NCBI GenBank assembly: GCA_964405075.1
Contig: CAYOMP010000004.1
Coordinates: forward strand, 1-53,283
DNA from: CAYOMP01 sp964405075
GTDB taxonomy: Bacteria; Bacillota; Clostridia; Lachnospirales; Lachnospiraceae
Direction: 5' to 3'
Length of the DNA stretch: 53,283 nucleotides
Numbering within the stretch: position 1 is the stretch's first letter; the number at the start of each line of letters is the position of its first letter. The notes beneath the pieces were generated by a model. The model ran no database searches and was not told the origin of the DNA. It worked only from the letters and a program-made list of their open reading frames with translations. Position numbers and translations under genes: made by a program. Positions 8,053-16,031 of the stretch are shown here, piece by piece.

Positions 8053-9819
8053 TTATGCGTTTTTAGCAAGTACTTCATTGTAGAAATTATCTACAGCCTT
8101 GAAGTAGTCGTCAAATTTTTCTAAGTTGTTATTTGGTATATCATATTTTATAGCAATAATTTTTTCAAAAATATCGCTTTCCTTTAATACTGACATAGGC
8201 ATACCCATTGTAATGAGAGCCTTTGATTTAGTATTTAAATAAAGGATAATTTTCATCATTTTGAACTGCTTTTCCATAGAAACACAGGTGTCATCCGGAT
8301 GAAATGCATTTTGCTGTAGGAATCCAAGACGAATTACACGAGCGATTTCCAATGTTAATTTCTGGTCATCTGGTAAAACATCACTACCAATTAACTTAAC
8401 GATTTCCATAAGTGAGCTTTCCTGATTAAGCAAAGCTACTATCTGGTTACGATAGTCAACGAATTCAGGAGCTACATTGTCCTTATACCAAGGAGCCAAA
8501 TCACTTAAGTATTCACTGTAACTGGTTAACCAGTGAATGGCAGGGAAATGTCTGGCATAAGCTAAAGATTTGTCTAACCCCCAAAAGCATCTAACAAAAC
8601 GCTTGGTATTTTGCGTAACTGGTTCTGAGAAGTCACCACCTTGCGGTGATACGGCACCGATAATGGATACAGAGCCTTCTGTACCATTTAGGTTATTCAT
8701 CATACCTGCTCTTTCATAAAAAGCTGATAGTCTGGATGCTAAGTAAGCTGGGAAACCTTCTTCTGCCGGCATTTCTTCAAGACGACCTGATAATTCACGA
8801 AGAGCTTCTGCCCAACGGGAAGTAGAGTCTGCCATAATGGCTACGTCATATCCCATATCTCTATAATACTCAGCCAATGTTACACCTGTATAAATGCTGG
8901 CTTCACGGGCTGCTACCGGCATGTTGGATGTATTTGCTATAAGAGCAGTTCTATCCATTAATGGGTTGCCTGACTTAGGGTCAACTAACTTAGAAAAGTC
9001 TTCAAGAACCTGAGTCATTTCATTACCACGTTCACCACAACCAATATAGATAATAATATCTGCATCAGACCATTTAGCTATCTGGTGCTGAGTCATTGTT
9101 TTACCTGTTCCGAATCCACCAGGAACTGCAGCTGTTCCCCCTTTTGCAATAGGGAAGAGAGTATCAAGGATTCTCTGTCCGGTTACCAAAGGAGTAGCAG
9201 CAGGAAAACGCTTCAATGTTGGTCTTGGAATTCTAATAGGCCATTTTTGAGCTAATTTTAATTCGTATTCAGAACCATCATCCAGCTCAATAACGGCAAT
9301 CGTATCTGTGATTGTATATTTTCCATCTGCTACAACAGATTTAACACGTCCATCAATATTTGGTGGAACCATTGATTTATGGACGATTGTAGAAGTTTCA
9401 GGAACTTCGGCAATTATTGTGCCTCCGCTGACTTCCTGACCTTCTTCTATAGTTATATGAACATCCCATAGCTTATTAGTATCAAGGGAATCTACACTGA
9501 CACCTCGGTTAATATAAGCACCACCTTCCTTAGCTATTTCACTAAGTGGACGTTCAATACCATCAAAAATGTTGTTAAGGATACCAGGTCCCAAAAGAAC
9601 CGAGATGGCATCACCTGTAGCTTCTACAGTTTCACCAGGTTTGATACCGGTAGTTTCCTCGAATACCTGAATAGTAGTAGTATCACGAGTTAATGCGATT
9701 ACCTCACCTACTAATTTTTCTTTTCCAACATATACCATTTCAGACATTTTAAAGCCTGTGTTGCCACGAAGATAAACAACAGGGCCATTGACACCGTATA
9801 TTATACCTGTTTTAGTCAT
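8053..9819 (-). CDS. ntpA: V-type ATPase subunit A (catalytic)
   Basis: The 588-residue catalytic subunit has the Walker A motif GGFGTGKT (about residue 229-236), the following TMTQHQIAKWSDADIIIYIGCGERGNEM, and Walker B-like DVAIMADSTSRWAEALRE. The non-homologous region before the P-loop is present, as expected for A subunits. The start is ATG 9819 (MTKTGIIYGVNG), with GGAGG 7 bp upstream; the longer frame from 9858 lies inside subunit E. The gene overlaps the end of subunit E by 8 bp, suggesting translational coupling. It hydrolyses or makes ATP depending on the ion gradient. Confidence 0.97.
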   Translation of the reverse strand: MTKTGIIYGVNGPVVYLRGNTGFKMSEMVYVGKEKLVGEVIALTRDTTTIQVFEETTGIKPGETVEATGDAISVLLGPGILNNIFDGIERPLSEIAKEGGAYINRGVSVDSLDTNKLWDVHITIEEGQEVSGGTIIAEVPETSTIVHKSMVPPNIDGRVKSVVADGKYTITDTIAVIELDDGSEYELKLAQKWPIRIPRPTLKRFPAATPLVTGQRILDTLFPIAKGGTAAVPGGFGTGKTMTQHQIAKWSDADIIIYIGCGERGNEMTQVLEDFSKLVDPKSGNPLMDRTALIANTSNMPVAAREASIYTGVTLAEYYRDMGYDVAIMADSTSRWAEALRELSGRLEEMPAEEGFPAYLASRLSAFYERAGMMNNLNGTEGSVSIIGAVSPQGGDFSEPVTQNTKRFVRCFWGLDKSLAYARHFPAIHWLTSYSEYLSDLAPWYKDNVAPEFVDYRNQIVALLNQESSLMEIVKLIGSDVLPDDQKLTLEIARVIRLGFLQQNAFHPDDTCVSMEKQFKMMKIILYLNTKSKALITMGMPMSVLKESDIFEKIIAIKYDIPNNNLEKFDDYFKAVDNFYNEVLAKNA

Positions 9820-10408
9820 GTTTCTTACCTCCGTCAAAAGTATATTGTTGTTTAGCATCAGCTAATTTTGATTCAAAAGAATTATCAATCAGGATATTTC
9901 TTTCTGATATAACAGCACGAGTTCCTCCAAGGAAAGAATATTCGCTGACTGTTAATGTTACACCTGTTTTGCTTTCTAAATCAGCCTTTTTAGAGGCGTC
10001 AGCCGGGTCAATATATATAATCATTTCCTGACCATTGGCAAATTTACAGGCATCCTTTATTTGATTTATTATTAGTTCCTCATATTCAGCAGTTTTCATA
10101 TATTCAAGTAATAAATCTTTGACTTCAATGAATAGTTTATCTTTAAGTTCATTTTGTTTTCTAGTGATTTTTCTTCTGATATGTAGCTGCTGTTTTGAAA
10201 GTTCTTTATTTCTATTTCTTTCAAGACCCTCAGTTTCAGTCTTTATAATAAGTTCAGATTGTCTGAGTTTTTCATGCTTGTGTTCTTCAAAAACTGTTTC
10301 TAATGAGGCATTATATTCATCAAGAAGTTTATTACTCTGTTCTCTGGCATCTGCCATTGTAAACTCTTGAAAATGAAGTAGTTTTTCATCAGTAGTCAAA
10401 TATATCAC
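9812..10408 (-). CDS. ntpE: V-type ATPase subunit E (peripheral stalk)
   Basis: The 198-residue protein has a long charged helical N-terminal half (ADAREQSNKLLDEYNASLETVFEEHKHEK and onward) and a compact C-terminal domain ending in QQYTFDGGKKHD, the layout of the E subunit that pairs with G/H in the peripheral stalk. Start is uncertain: GTG 10408 has no good RBS, whereas TTG 10399 has AGGTGA four bases upstream and may be the true start. The gene overlaps ntpA by 8 bp. The family assignment rests on helical pattern, size and operon position. Confidence 0.85.
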   Translation of the reverse strand: MIYLTTDEKLLHFQEFTMADAREQSNKLLDEYNASLETVFEEHKHEKLRQSELIIKTETEGLERNRNKELSKQQLHIRRKITRKQNELKDKLFIEVKDLLLEYMKTAEYEELIINQIKDACKFANGQEMIIYIDPADASKKADLESKTGVTLTVSEYSFLGGTRAVISERNILIDNSFESKLADAKQQYTFDGGKKHD

Positions 10409-10428
10409 CTATCTTTCTGTTTGTTACT

Positions 10429-10737
10429 TTATAGTTTCAATCCGATTGCTTCATTGACATACGCTGTGATAAAGTCAGGTTTACGACCAGTACCATGACG
10501 GTCAGGAATTTCAACGATTAAAGGAAGCTTACGATTAAGCTTAACATCATCAATTAAATCGGGAAATTCACGTCCAAATTTTTCAGTTAGAAGAATAATA
10601 CCGATTTCTTTGTCTGAAAGGCAGGTATCCAAGGCATTCTTTAGCTCGTTACGAGCATGAACTACAACTCCTTCGATACCGGCCAAACGCATACCGGTGT
10701 AAGTATCAACGTTATCACTTATAAGATACATTTTCAT
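10429..10737 (-). CDS. ntpG: V-type ATPase subunit F (rotor)
   Basis: The 102-residue protein carries MYLISDNVDTYTGMRLAGIEGVVV at the start, then IGIILLTEKFGREFPDLID and KLPLIVEIPD, all diagnostic of the small CheY-like-fold subunit F (called NtpG in Enterococcus), which binds subunit D in the rotor. RBS AGAAGGAAT lies before ATG 10737. A 167-bp gap separates it from the K gene, the largest in the operon, and may hold an internal promoter or processing site. Confidence 0.93.
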   Translation of the reverse strand: MKMYLISDNVDTYTGMRLAGIEGVVVHARNELKNALDTCLSDKEIGIILLTEKFGREFPDLIDDVKLNRKLPLIVEIPDRHGTGRKPDFITAYVNEAIGLKL

Positions 10738-10904
10738 ATATTATTCCTTCTTTTCTATCAATGTGACATAGTTACTATTTAGGTTATTATTGTATTTTTT
10801 GCAAAATATAGGTTTTTTATTATTCTAATTATCTTATTCAGTAATGGAAAATATAAACATTTTGTGTATTAAATGCAATAACTCTACATTTGATTAAATT
10901 TTTA

Positions 10905-11330
10905 TTATAACTTACCTAAAATCATGATAGAAACAATAAGTCCATATAAAGCAACACCTTCTGCAAGGGCAACGAAGATAAGAGATTTACCAAGGATTGA
11001 TGAATCTTCGCTGATTGCACCAAGAGCGGCACTTGCGGCACTAGCTACGGCAATACCGGCACCAACACATGAAAGCCCGGTTGAAAGAGCAGCAGCTATA
11101 TATCCTAATCCTGCACTGCCAGATGCAACAGCAGCAGTAGCTTCGGCTGCGTTTGCACTGCCACCAAAAAGAATAACGCTGGCAACTATTAAAGTTCCGA
11201 AAAAGAAAAATACATTAACAGCTAATGAAGTTTTGAAACGTCCTCTGTTTCTTTCTCCGATTAAATATGCTCCAAATGGAAGAATAATGCTTAATAAAAG
11301 TGCTGCAACTAAAAGAATTTTAACTATCAT
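10905..11330 (-). CDS. ntpK: V-type ATPase subunit K (membrane rotor ring, c-like)
   Basis: Start is ATG 11330 (MIVKILLV), directly behind AAGGAGGAC; the longer frame to 11477 would run into the subunit I gene and is a shadow. The 141 residues form two hairpins: helices at about 3-23 and 36-55, an Ala-rich linker, then helices at about 75-105 and 112-138. The ion-binding Glu sits in the last helix (ALAEGVALYG). The second hairpin resembles the single-hairpin A-type subunit (SAALGAISED loop). The Gln expected before that loop in sodium-translocating rings is not evident; the helix reads CVGAGIAVASAASAALG. This hints at proton rather than sodium coupling, but alignment is needed. Confidence 0.92.
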   Translation of the reverse strand: MIVKILLVAALLLSIILPFGAYLIGERNRGRFKTSLAVNVFFFFGTLIVASVILFGGSANAAEATAAVASGSAGLGYIAAALSTGLSCVGAGIAVASAASAALGAISEDSSILGKSLIFVALAEGVALYGLIVSIMILGKL

Positions 11331-11379
11331 AATAATGTCCTCCTTAATATATGTGTAAAGTTTAAGTTTTATATTTTGT

Positions 11380-13305
11380 TTATTGTTTACTTGAATATGG
11401 TGTAAACATTCTGCCGCTTCCAGAGAAGAAACGAGAGAACATTTCATAGTATTCAAGACGTAAAACATGGATACCAACGATAAGACCTTCCATACCCATT
11501 ACTAAAATGTTACCAAGTACAATAACTATCCAATTCGGTGAACCACCGTTTTCGGCACCGGCTAACATCATTACAACTTCCATCATACCGGCGTGGCTTA
11601 ATGCAAAGGCACCAATACGCACAAAAGAAATAGTGTTTGACATATAGCTGAGAATTACTTCAAATAATTCAAAAAATGATTGAACTAAAAACATGCCTTT
11701 TTCTTTTGGAATAGCATCTGCCTTTTTCTCAATTAGACCTGTAATAGGCTCTTTAAATGCTATTAAAATAAGTGGTACTACAAACATAATTACTAAAACG
11801 ATGGTAGCTGGAAGTGTCTTACCAGTCATTATTAAAACAACAGATAATACAACTGAACCGTAGAATACTAATCCGGCAACACCATTTGTGTCGAAAAGAA
11901 TCTTTTCCAGATTATGTTGTTTAATACCATTTATAATATTAAATACCATTGATAAAAGAATTAATCCCATACCAAAGGCAATTGCTACAACCAACACTGT
12001 GTTAAGAGTACCTACAATAGGTAGGGTAACTGTTTTCTCCATAGGTTTTAACCACATGGCATGCAGGACTTCTTCGAATCCGAAGACACTGCCATACATA
12101 AAACCAAATATGGTTGAAAAGATACCAGCCATTGATACAATAGCGGCCAAGTCCATTTTCTTTACTTTATAAAGAATAGCTCCGCCTATGAATAAAACAA
12201 GACCTTGTCCAACATCTCCAAACATACATCCAAATATGAAAGTATATGTTAATGCTACAAAAATAGTAGGGTCAAACTCATTGTAGGCAGGTAATCCATA
12301 CATTTTAATAAACATTTCAAAAGGTTTAAAAATCTTTGGATTTTTCAGTTTAGTTGGTGGCTCACTGAAATTACTGTTTTCTTCATCATCAATAATACAA
12401 TAAATGTTTTCATCATCTTCGATTTCCTTTTGGAATGCGTCTGCATCCTTTTCAGACATCCAACCACATAATATATAGAAAACCTGATGGTGATTTCTTG
12501 TACATGCAGCAAGCTTTCTAACATCGAAGTTAGTTGATAAAGAGTCTAGTTTGCTTTGAGCTGAAACAAGCATTTGTTTAGAATTCTCCAATTTGTCAGC
12601 CATTGATTTATTAATATCTTCAATTTCTTTATTTGTTTGTTGAATTTGAGCTTCTAATTGTTTATAAGCCTGTTCAGGTGTTCCATCATATTCATCTGGT
12701 AAGAATAAACGCTCAAAATGCATTGAAGTATATATAGCATCAATTTTGTCAGCCTGGGAAGCTGGAAGGAAATATACACCCCATACATAGTCATTGTCGC
12801 TATGGCATTTGAAGAAAAGACTATCCAAATCTTCATATACATAGCGTTCTAGTTTTGCATAATATTCCACCGCAATTTTACCAAAACGGAATTTGATAAA
12901 TTTAAAATGCAAGATAGTATCAATATCATAATCCAATTCTCTAAAGGGTTGGATTTTTTGTAATAAATCTAAATATTTGTTTTTTTGATTTTCTAATTCA
13001 AGCTTTTTATCCTTTAATTTGTTTAATTTAACATCAAGACTCTTAATAGAATTCAAAGCGTCCTCAACAGATATATCAGAAGCTGTGATGTTAGAAATAT
13101 CAAGAAGACTTAAGTATTCATTGGCTTTATTTAAATCATCTTTATATGGATTAACCTCCATATAGGGACGCAAATCCTGTACGGTTTTTAATTCAGATAA
13201 GGCGTTTTCAAGGTGGATTTCGTATTTAGATAAATAGTTCTCGGCAACACGGTCGATATCCGCCTTAGGTCCGGTAATACTTAAGAATTTCATTTTCTCT
13301 ATCAT
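11380..13305 (-). CDS. ntpI: V-type ATPase subunit I (membrane stator, a-like)
   Basis: The 641-residue subunit has a long charged, partly coiled-coil cytoplasmic part (to about residue 340) and a C-terminal membrane part of about seven helices. Typical segments are FVALTYTFIFGCMFGDVGQGLVL and NTISFVRIGAFALSHAGMM, the latter carrying the essential Arg for ion translocation. It forms the half-channels next to the K ring. Starts at ATG 13305 behind GAGGAGGTG; ATG 13293 (MKFLSI) is an alternative. The subunit C gene ends 15 bp upstream. Confidence 0.95.
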   Translation of the reverse strand: MIEKMKFLSITGPKADIDRVAENYLSKYEIHLENALSELKTVQDLRPYMEVNPYKDDLNKANEYLSLLDISNITASDISVEDALNSIKSLDVKLNKLKDKKLELENQKNKYLDLLQKIQPFRELDYDIDTILHFKFIKFRFGKIAVEYYAKLERYVYEDLDSLFFKCHSDNDYVWGVYFLPASQADKIDAIYTSMHFERLFLPDEYDGTPEQAYKQLEAQIQQTNKEIEDINKSMADKLENSKQMLVSAQSKLDSLSTNFDVRKLAACTRNHHQVFYILCGWMSEKDADAFQKEIEDDENIYCIIDDEENSNFSEPPTKLKNPKIFKPFEMFIKMYGLPAYNEFDPTIFVALTYTFIFGCMFGDVGQGLVLFIGGAILYKVKKMDLAAIVSMAGIFSTIFGFMYGSVFGFEEVLHAMWLKPMEKTVTLPIVGTLNTVLVVAIAFGMGLILLSMVFNIINGIKQHNLEKILFDTNGVAGLVFYGSVVLSVVLIMTGKTLPATIVLVIMFVVPLILIAFKEPITGLIEKKADAIPKEKGMFLVQSFFELFEVILSYMSNTISFVRIGAFALSHAGMMEVVMMLAGAENGGSPNWIVIVLGNILVMGMEGLIVGIHVLRLEYYEMFSRFFSGSGRMFTPYSSKQ

Positions 13306-13320
13306 TGCAACACCTCCTCA

Positions 13321-14355
13321 TTATTTTGCGTAGTTAATAGTTTCGTTATTTAATCCGTATCGTATGCTTTCAAGAGCAGAAGTTATTTGAGATACTTCAT
13401 GTTCTTTCCTATACAAATAGGTGTTTATAATTGCTACCGTATATGGATTTTTACGGCTTTCGGCATAATTAATCTTATCTAAAACTTTTACATACATAGT
13501 TTCCATATCGTCACCTGAATCAATGGTGTCTCGATATCTTGTTGCATAGTATGTGGTTTGCAGAACATCCAAAAAGCCTTCAACATTTTCTGCTTCTACT
13601 AGTTTTGCCAGTTCTGATCTTTTTAATTTAAATGTAATAGGAATAATTAAAGCATAAATATCTGCTACAGATAGATTATAATATTTCTTTGAACGATATA
13701 TCCATTGAATATTAAGCATATCTATTTTTGAACCAAAGGATGTAGCGATTAGCTTTTCTTCCTTTCCCTTGAATATCTTTTTACTGACTTTCCATACTTG
13801 TGAAAAATAGTAAATATCAAGAGCCATTTCGTAATCAAAAAGTGTTGGACCAGTTAATTCGGAAATTCTCTTAATTGAATTGTAATACCCCGTTTTTTTG
13901 AGACTTTCCATAAATTCGTCCAATGTTTTGGCACCAAAAAGTATATCGGTGTCGATTCGTGAAAAATGTTGTAAAAAATTAATCAAAACGTCTTTGTTTG
14001 GTATTGAGTAGTTTCCATTATGAATTGCACATAAGCATTTCTTTAAAATTTCTACCTCATATTTCATAACATAGACATTTAAAAACTTACGCTGACTAGG
14101 CGTAGAAAAATTATATATTTTTGCATAATCAGTATACAAAGATATATGCAGCAAACGTTCAACCTGTCCCCTGTGAATCATGGTTTCATCAATATCAGCA
14201 AATAAACTGCGATATGCCGGTAATTGTTTGAGATAGGCAACGGCATCTTGAACATTGGTCTGTGATGCAAATTCCTTTAGTTCTTCTTTAGAAAGAAGAT
14301 TGCTTTGCATGGCACGAACCTTTGTGGTGATTCCACTATAAGATAATAGACTCAT
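13321..14355 (-). CDS. ntpC: V-type ATPase subunit C (d-like, rotor cap)
   Basis: The 344-residue, almost entirely helical protein opens with a short form of the family N-terminus (YSGITTKVRAMQSNLLSKEEL) and shows the threefold helical-bundle pattern of subunit C/d, including VEILKKCLCAIHNG in the first repeat. It caps the K ring and holds subunit D and F. It starts 4 bp after the preceding gene. Its RBS (AGGATGTGATGCT) is weak, so coupling to the upstream gene is plausible. In Enterococcus and Thermus this gene lies after subunit E, so its placement before I is different. Confidence 0.88.
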   Translation of the reverse strand: MSLLSYSGITTKVRAMQSNLLSKEELKEFASQTNVQDAVAYLKQLPAYRSLFADIDETMIHRGQVERLLHISLYTDYAKIYNFSTPSQRKFLNVYVMKYEVEILKKCLCAIHNGNYSIPNKDVLINFLQHFSRIDTDILFGAKTLDEFMESLKKTGYYNSIKRISELTGPTLFDYEMALDIYYFSQVWKVSKKIFKGKEEKLIATSFGSKIDMLNIQWIYRSKKYYNLSVADIYALIIPITFKLKRSELAKLVEAENVEGFLDVLQTTYYATRYRDTIDSGDDMETMYVKVLDKINYAESRKNPYTVAIINTYLYRKEHEVSQITSALESIRYGLNNETINYAK

Positions 14356-14359
14356 AGCA

Positions 14360-14671
14360 TCACATCCTAACTATTGATTCAAGAAGGTCTTTTGCTATTT
14401 GAGAATGATTTTTTTCGTAATCATTTTCTAAATCCTCTAAGGTCTTGAGAGTATCACTGCGTAGTTGTTCCAGTTCATTTTTGGTCTGAGACTCCAGCTG
14501 CGCAGTAAGTTCTTTTAAATCCTTATCGGTTTTAGCATCAACTTCAGCATCGAAATCTTTGATTCGTTTATCCATTTCAGCAGAAAGCTGTTTTTTCTTG
14601 GCAGCAGCATTGTCCATGATTGCAACTGCAGCAGCTTCGATTTCGGATAGTTTATCAACGACATTTTCCAT
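14360..14671 (-). CDS. V-type ATPase subunit G/H-like peripheral stalk protein
   Basis: The first gene of the operon encodes 103 residues that are nearly all charged or Ala-rich helix (AAAKKKQLSAEMDKRIKDF, then LEQLRSDTLKTLEDLENDYEKNHSQI), ending in LLESIVRM. This is the profile of the small coiled-coil stalk subunit (NtpF/AhaH, G in Thermus) that pairs with subunit E. Strong RBS AGGAGG lies before ATG 14671. Low-complexity coiled coils make homology weak; the position at the head of the operon supports the call. Confidence 0.8.
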   Translation of the reverse strand: MENVVDKLSEIEAAAVAIMDNAAAKKKQLSAEMDKRIKDFDAEVDAKTDKDLKELTAQLESQTKNELEQLRSDTLKTLEDLENDYEKNHSQIAKDLLESIVRM

Positions 14672-14722
14672 AAAATACCTCCTAGCTCACTAAGATTTGA
14701 GCCTAATTTGTATAAGCCCTCT

Positions 14723-14737
14723 GTGTATATGATACAC
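14723..14737. promoter_or_regulatory. Palindrome upstream of the V-ATPase operon
   Basis: GTGTAT-ATG-ATACAC is a perfect 6-bp inverted repeat with a 3-nt centre, 52 bp upstream of the first V-ATPase start codon. It lies in the leader and could be an operator or a short hairpin; no matching regulator is in the window. Confidence 0.3.
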
Positions 14738-14818
14738 CTTTTTATTTCAAATTGCACAAAAATTTTTTCAAAAAATTAGCTGTGTCAAATAGTATATATT
14801 TTGACAATAAATCGAAAA

Positions 14819-14847
14819 AATATGGAATTTTTTGATTTATATGGCAA
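14819..14847 (-). promoter_or_regulatory. Candidate promoter of the V-ATPase operon
   Basis: On the minus strand, TTGCCA (14847-14842) and CATATT (14824-14819) are separated by 17 bp, leaving a leader of roughly 140 nt. A second candidate, TTGACA at 14788-14783, has a poor -10. The whole 14672-15086 interval between the divergent operons is AT-rich with no coding frame worth reporting. Confidence 0.3.
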
Positions 14848-15005
14848 TAACCTGTGAAACTTGAAAAGTGTATTTTACATAGTTTGCTCAACTAAACCAG
14901 AAGAATAGTTCTATTGTTAAATTAGGGGTAAATGGGATAAAATAATTAATCTCGTATTAACACGGTCTGGTATCAAATTTTCAAGATTCATTAGGCAAAA
15001 AAGGC

Positions 15006-15034
15006 TTGAAATAAAACGTACAATTGCTTTTAAT
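15006..15034 (+). promoter_or_regulatory. Candidate sigma-A promoter for trmB
   Basis: TTGAAA (15006-15011) and TTTAAT (15029-15034) are spaced by 17 bp, ending about 50 bp before the trmB start codon. Confidence 0.4.
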
Positions 15035-15086
15035 TTTTAGAAAAATATTGTAATATGGTAAGTATGTTATGAAAGGACGATAAGAA

Positions 15087-15728
15087 ATGAGATTAAGAAA
15101 TGTAAAAGGCTCAAGAGAAACAATTGCAGCTTGTGATTTTGTAGTTCAGGTACCAGAAGAAAATAAGGGTAAATGGAGAGAATTATTTGGAAATGATAAT
15201 CCGATTCACATTGAAATAGGAATGGGAAAAGGAAAATTCATTACAACATTAGCAATAAATAATCCGGATATTAATTATATAGGTATTGAAAAGTATTCAA
15301 GTGTTTTAGTAAGGGCTATTGAAAAAAGGAGAGAATTAGATATAGATAATCTTGTGTTCTTAAGAATGGATGCGGAGAATTTAGCAGAAGTATTTGAAAA
15401 GGATGAAATTGATAAGATATATCTTAATTTCTCAGACCCATGGCCAAAGGACAGACACGCAAAGAGAAGACTAACATCAACAACATTTTTTGGAAGATAC
15501 GACCAGGTTTTAAAAAAGTCTGGAGTAGTAGAATTTAAGACAGACAATAGAGTGCTGTTTGACTTCTCATTGGAAGAAGTAGTAAACGCGGGATGGATTT
15601 TGAAAGAACATACCTTTGATTTACATAATGATGCAAAAATGAATGAAGGCAATGTAATGACTGAATACGAAGAGAAATTCTCTTCAATGGGAACACCTAT
15701 TAATAAATTAATAGCTTATAGAGAATAA
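15087..15728 (+). CDS. trmB: tRNA (guanine-N7-)-methyltransferase
   Basis: The 213-residue enzyme methylates G46 in the tRNA variable loop using S-adenosylmethionine. The Rossmann SAM motif is IEIGMGKGKFI (about residues 43-53), the acidic NYIGIEKY follows, and the family hallmark NFSDPWPKDRHAKRRL appears at about 115-130. The C-terminal EYEEKF segment is also conserved. RBS GAAAGGA precedes ATG 15087. It is probably cotranscribed with the 50-residue gene that starts 21 bp after its stop. Confidence 0.96.
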   Translation: MRLRNVKGSRETIAACDFVVQVPEENKGKWRELFGNDNPIHIEIGMGKGKFITTLAINNPDINYIGIEKYSSVLVRAIEKRRELDIDNLVFLRMDAENLAEVFEKDEIDKIYLNFSDPWPKDRHAKRRLTSTTFFGRYDQVLKKSGVVEFKTDNRVLFDFSLEEVVNAGWILKEHTFDLHNDAKMNEGNVMTEYEEKFSSMGTPINKLIAYRE

Positions 15729-15749
15729 TTGCCAGAGAAATATTGTGTT

Positions 15750-15902
15750 ATGAGTAGCGAATTATATGATAAACTTGCTTTAATTAATGAAATAGACCAA
15801 GCAATCTATGAGTCTGAAAAAGAAATGCTCGAAGGTGGAGAAGCCATCGACTTAGATGAAGCATTTGAAGTTTTAAATAAAAAATACTATGGACAAATAT
15901 AA
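15750..15902 (+). CDS. Small antitoxin-like protein, 50 residues
   Basis: A frame from ATG 15750 encodes 50 residues. An acidic helix (IDQAIYESEKEMLEGG) is followed by EAIDLDEAFEVLNKKYYGQI. That ending resembles the C-terminal toxin-binding tail of RelB/Phd/ParD-type antitoxins, where a Gly-rich turn precedes an acidic D-x-x-E-V/A-F-x-x-L helix. No DNA-binding segment and no adjacent toxin gene are present, so it may be an orphan antitoxin or a small regulator unrelated to addiction. The RBS is weak. Composition and codon use look like real coding sequence. Confidence 0.55.
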   Translation: MSSELYDKLALINEIDQAIYESEKEMLEGGEAIDLDEAFEVLNKKYYGQI

Positions 15903-16031
15903 AGTTAGACTGAATTGAGATTATTTTAAGATATTGACCCTTTTTTGCTTATTTCGAAAAGTTGTATTTTTGAAAAAATGTTCTGAGAAAACAATTTTAA
16001 ATATGTAAAATACTAAGGAGATTTAAAAAAT

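Noticed and set aside
10924..11358. 144-residue plus-strand frame across the ntpK gene
   Set aside because: It is antisense to a clear V-ATPase subunit, lacks an RBS and matches no family.
14515..14757. Alternative minus-strand frame overlapping the first V-ATPase gene
   Set aside because: It is out of frame with the coiled-coil stalk subunit, and the good RBS belongs to ATG 14671.
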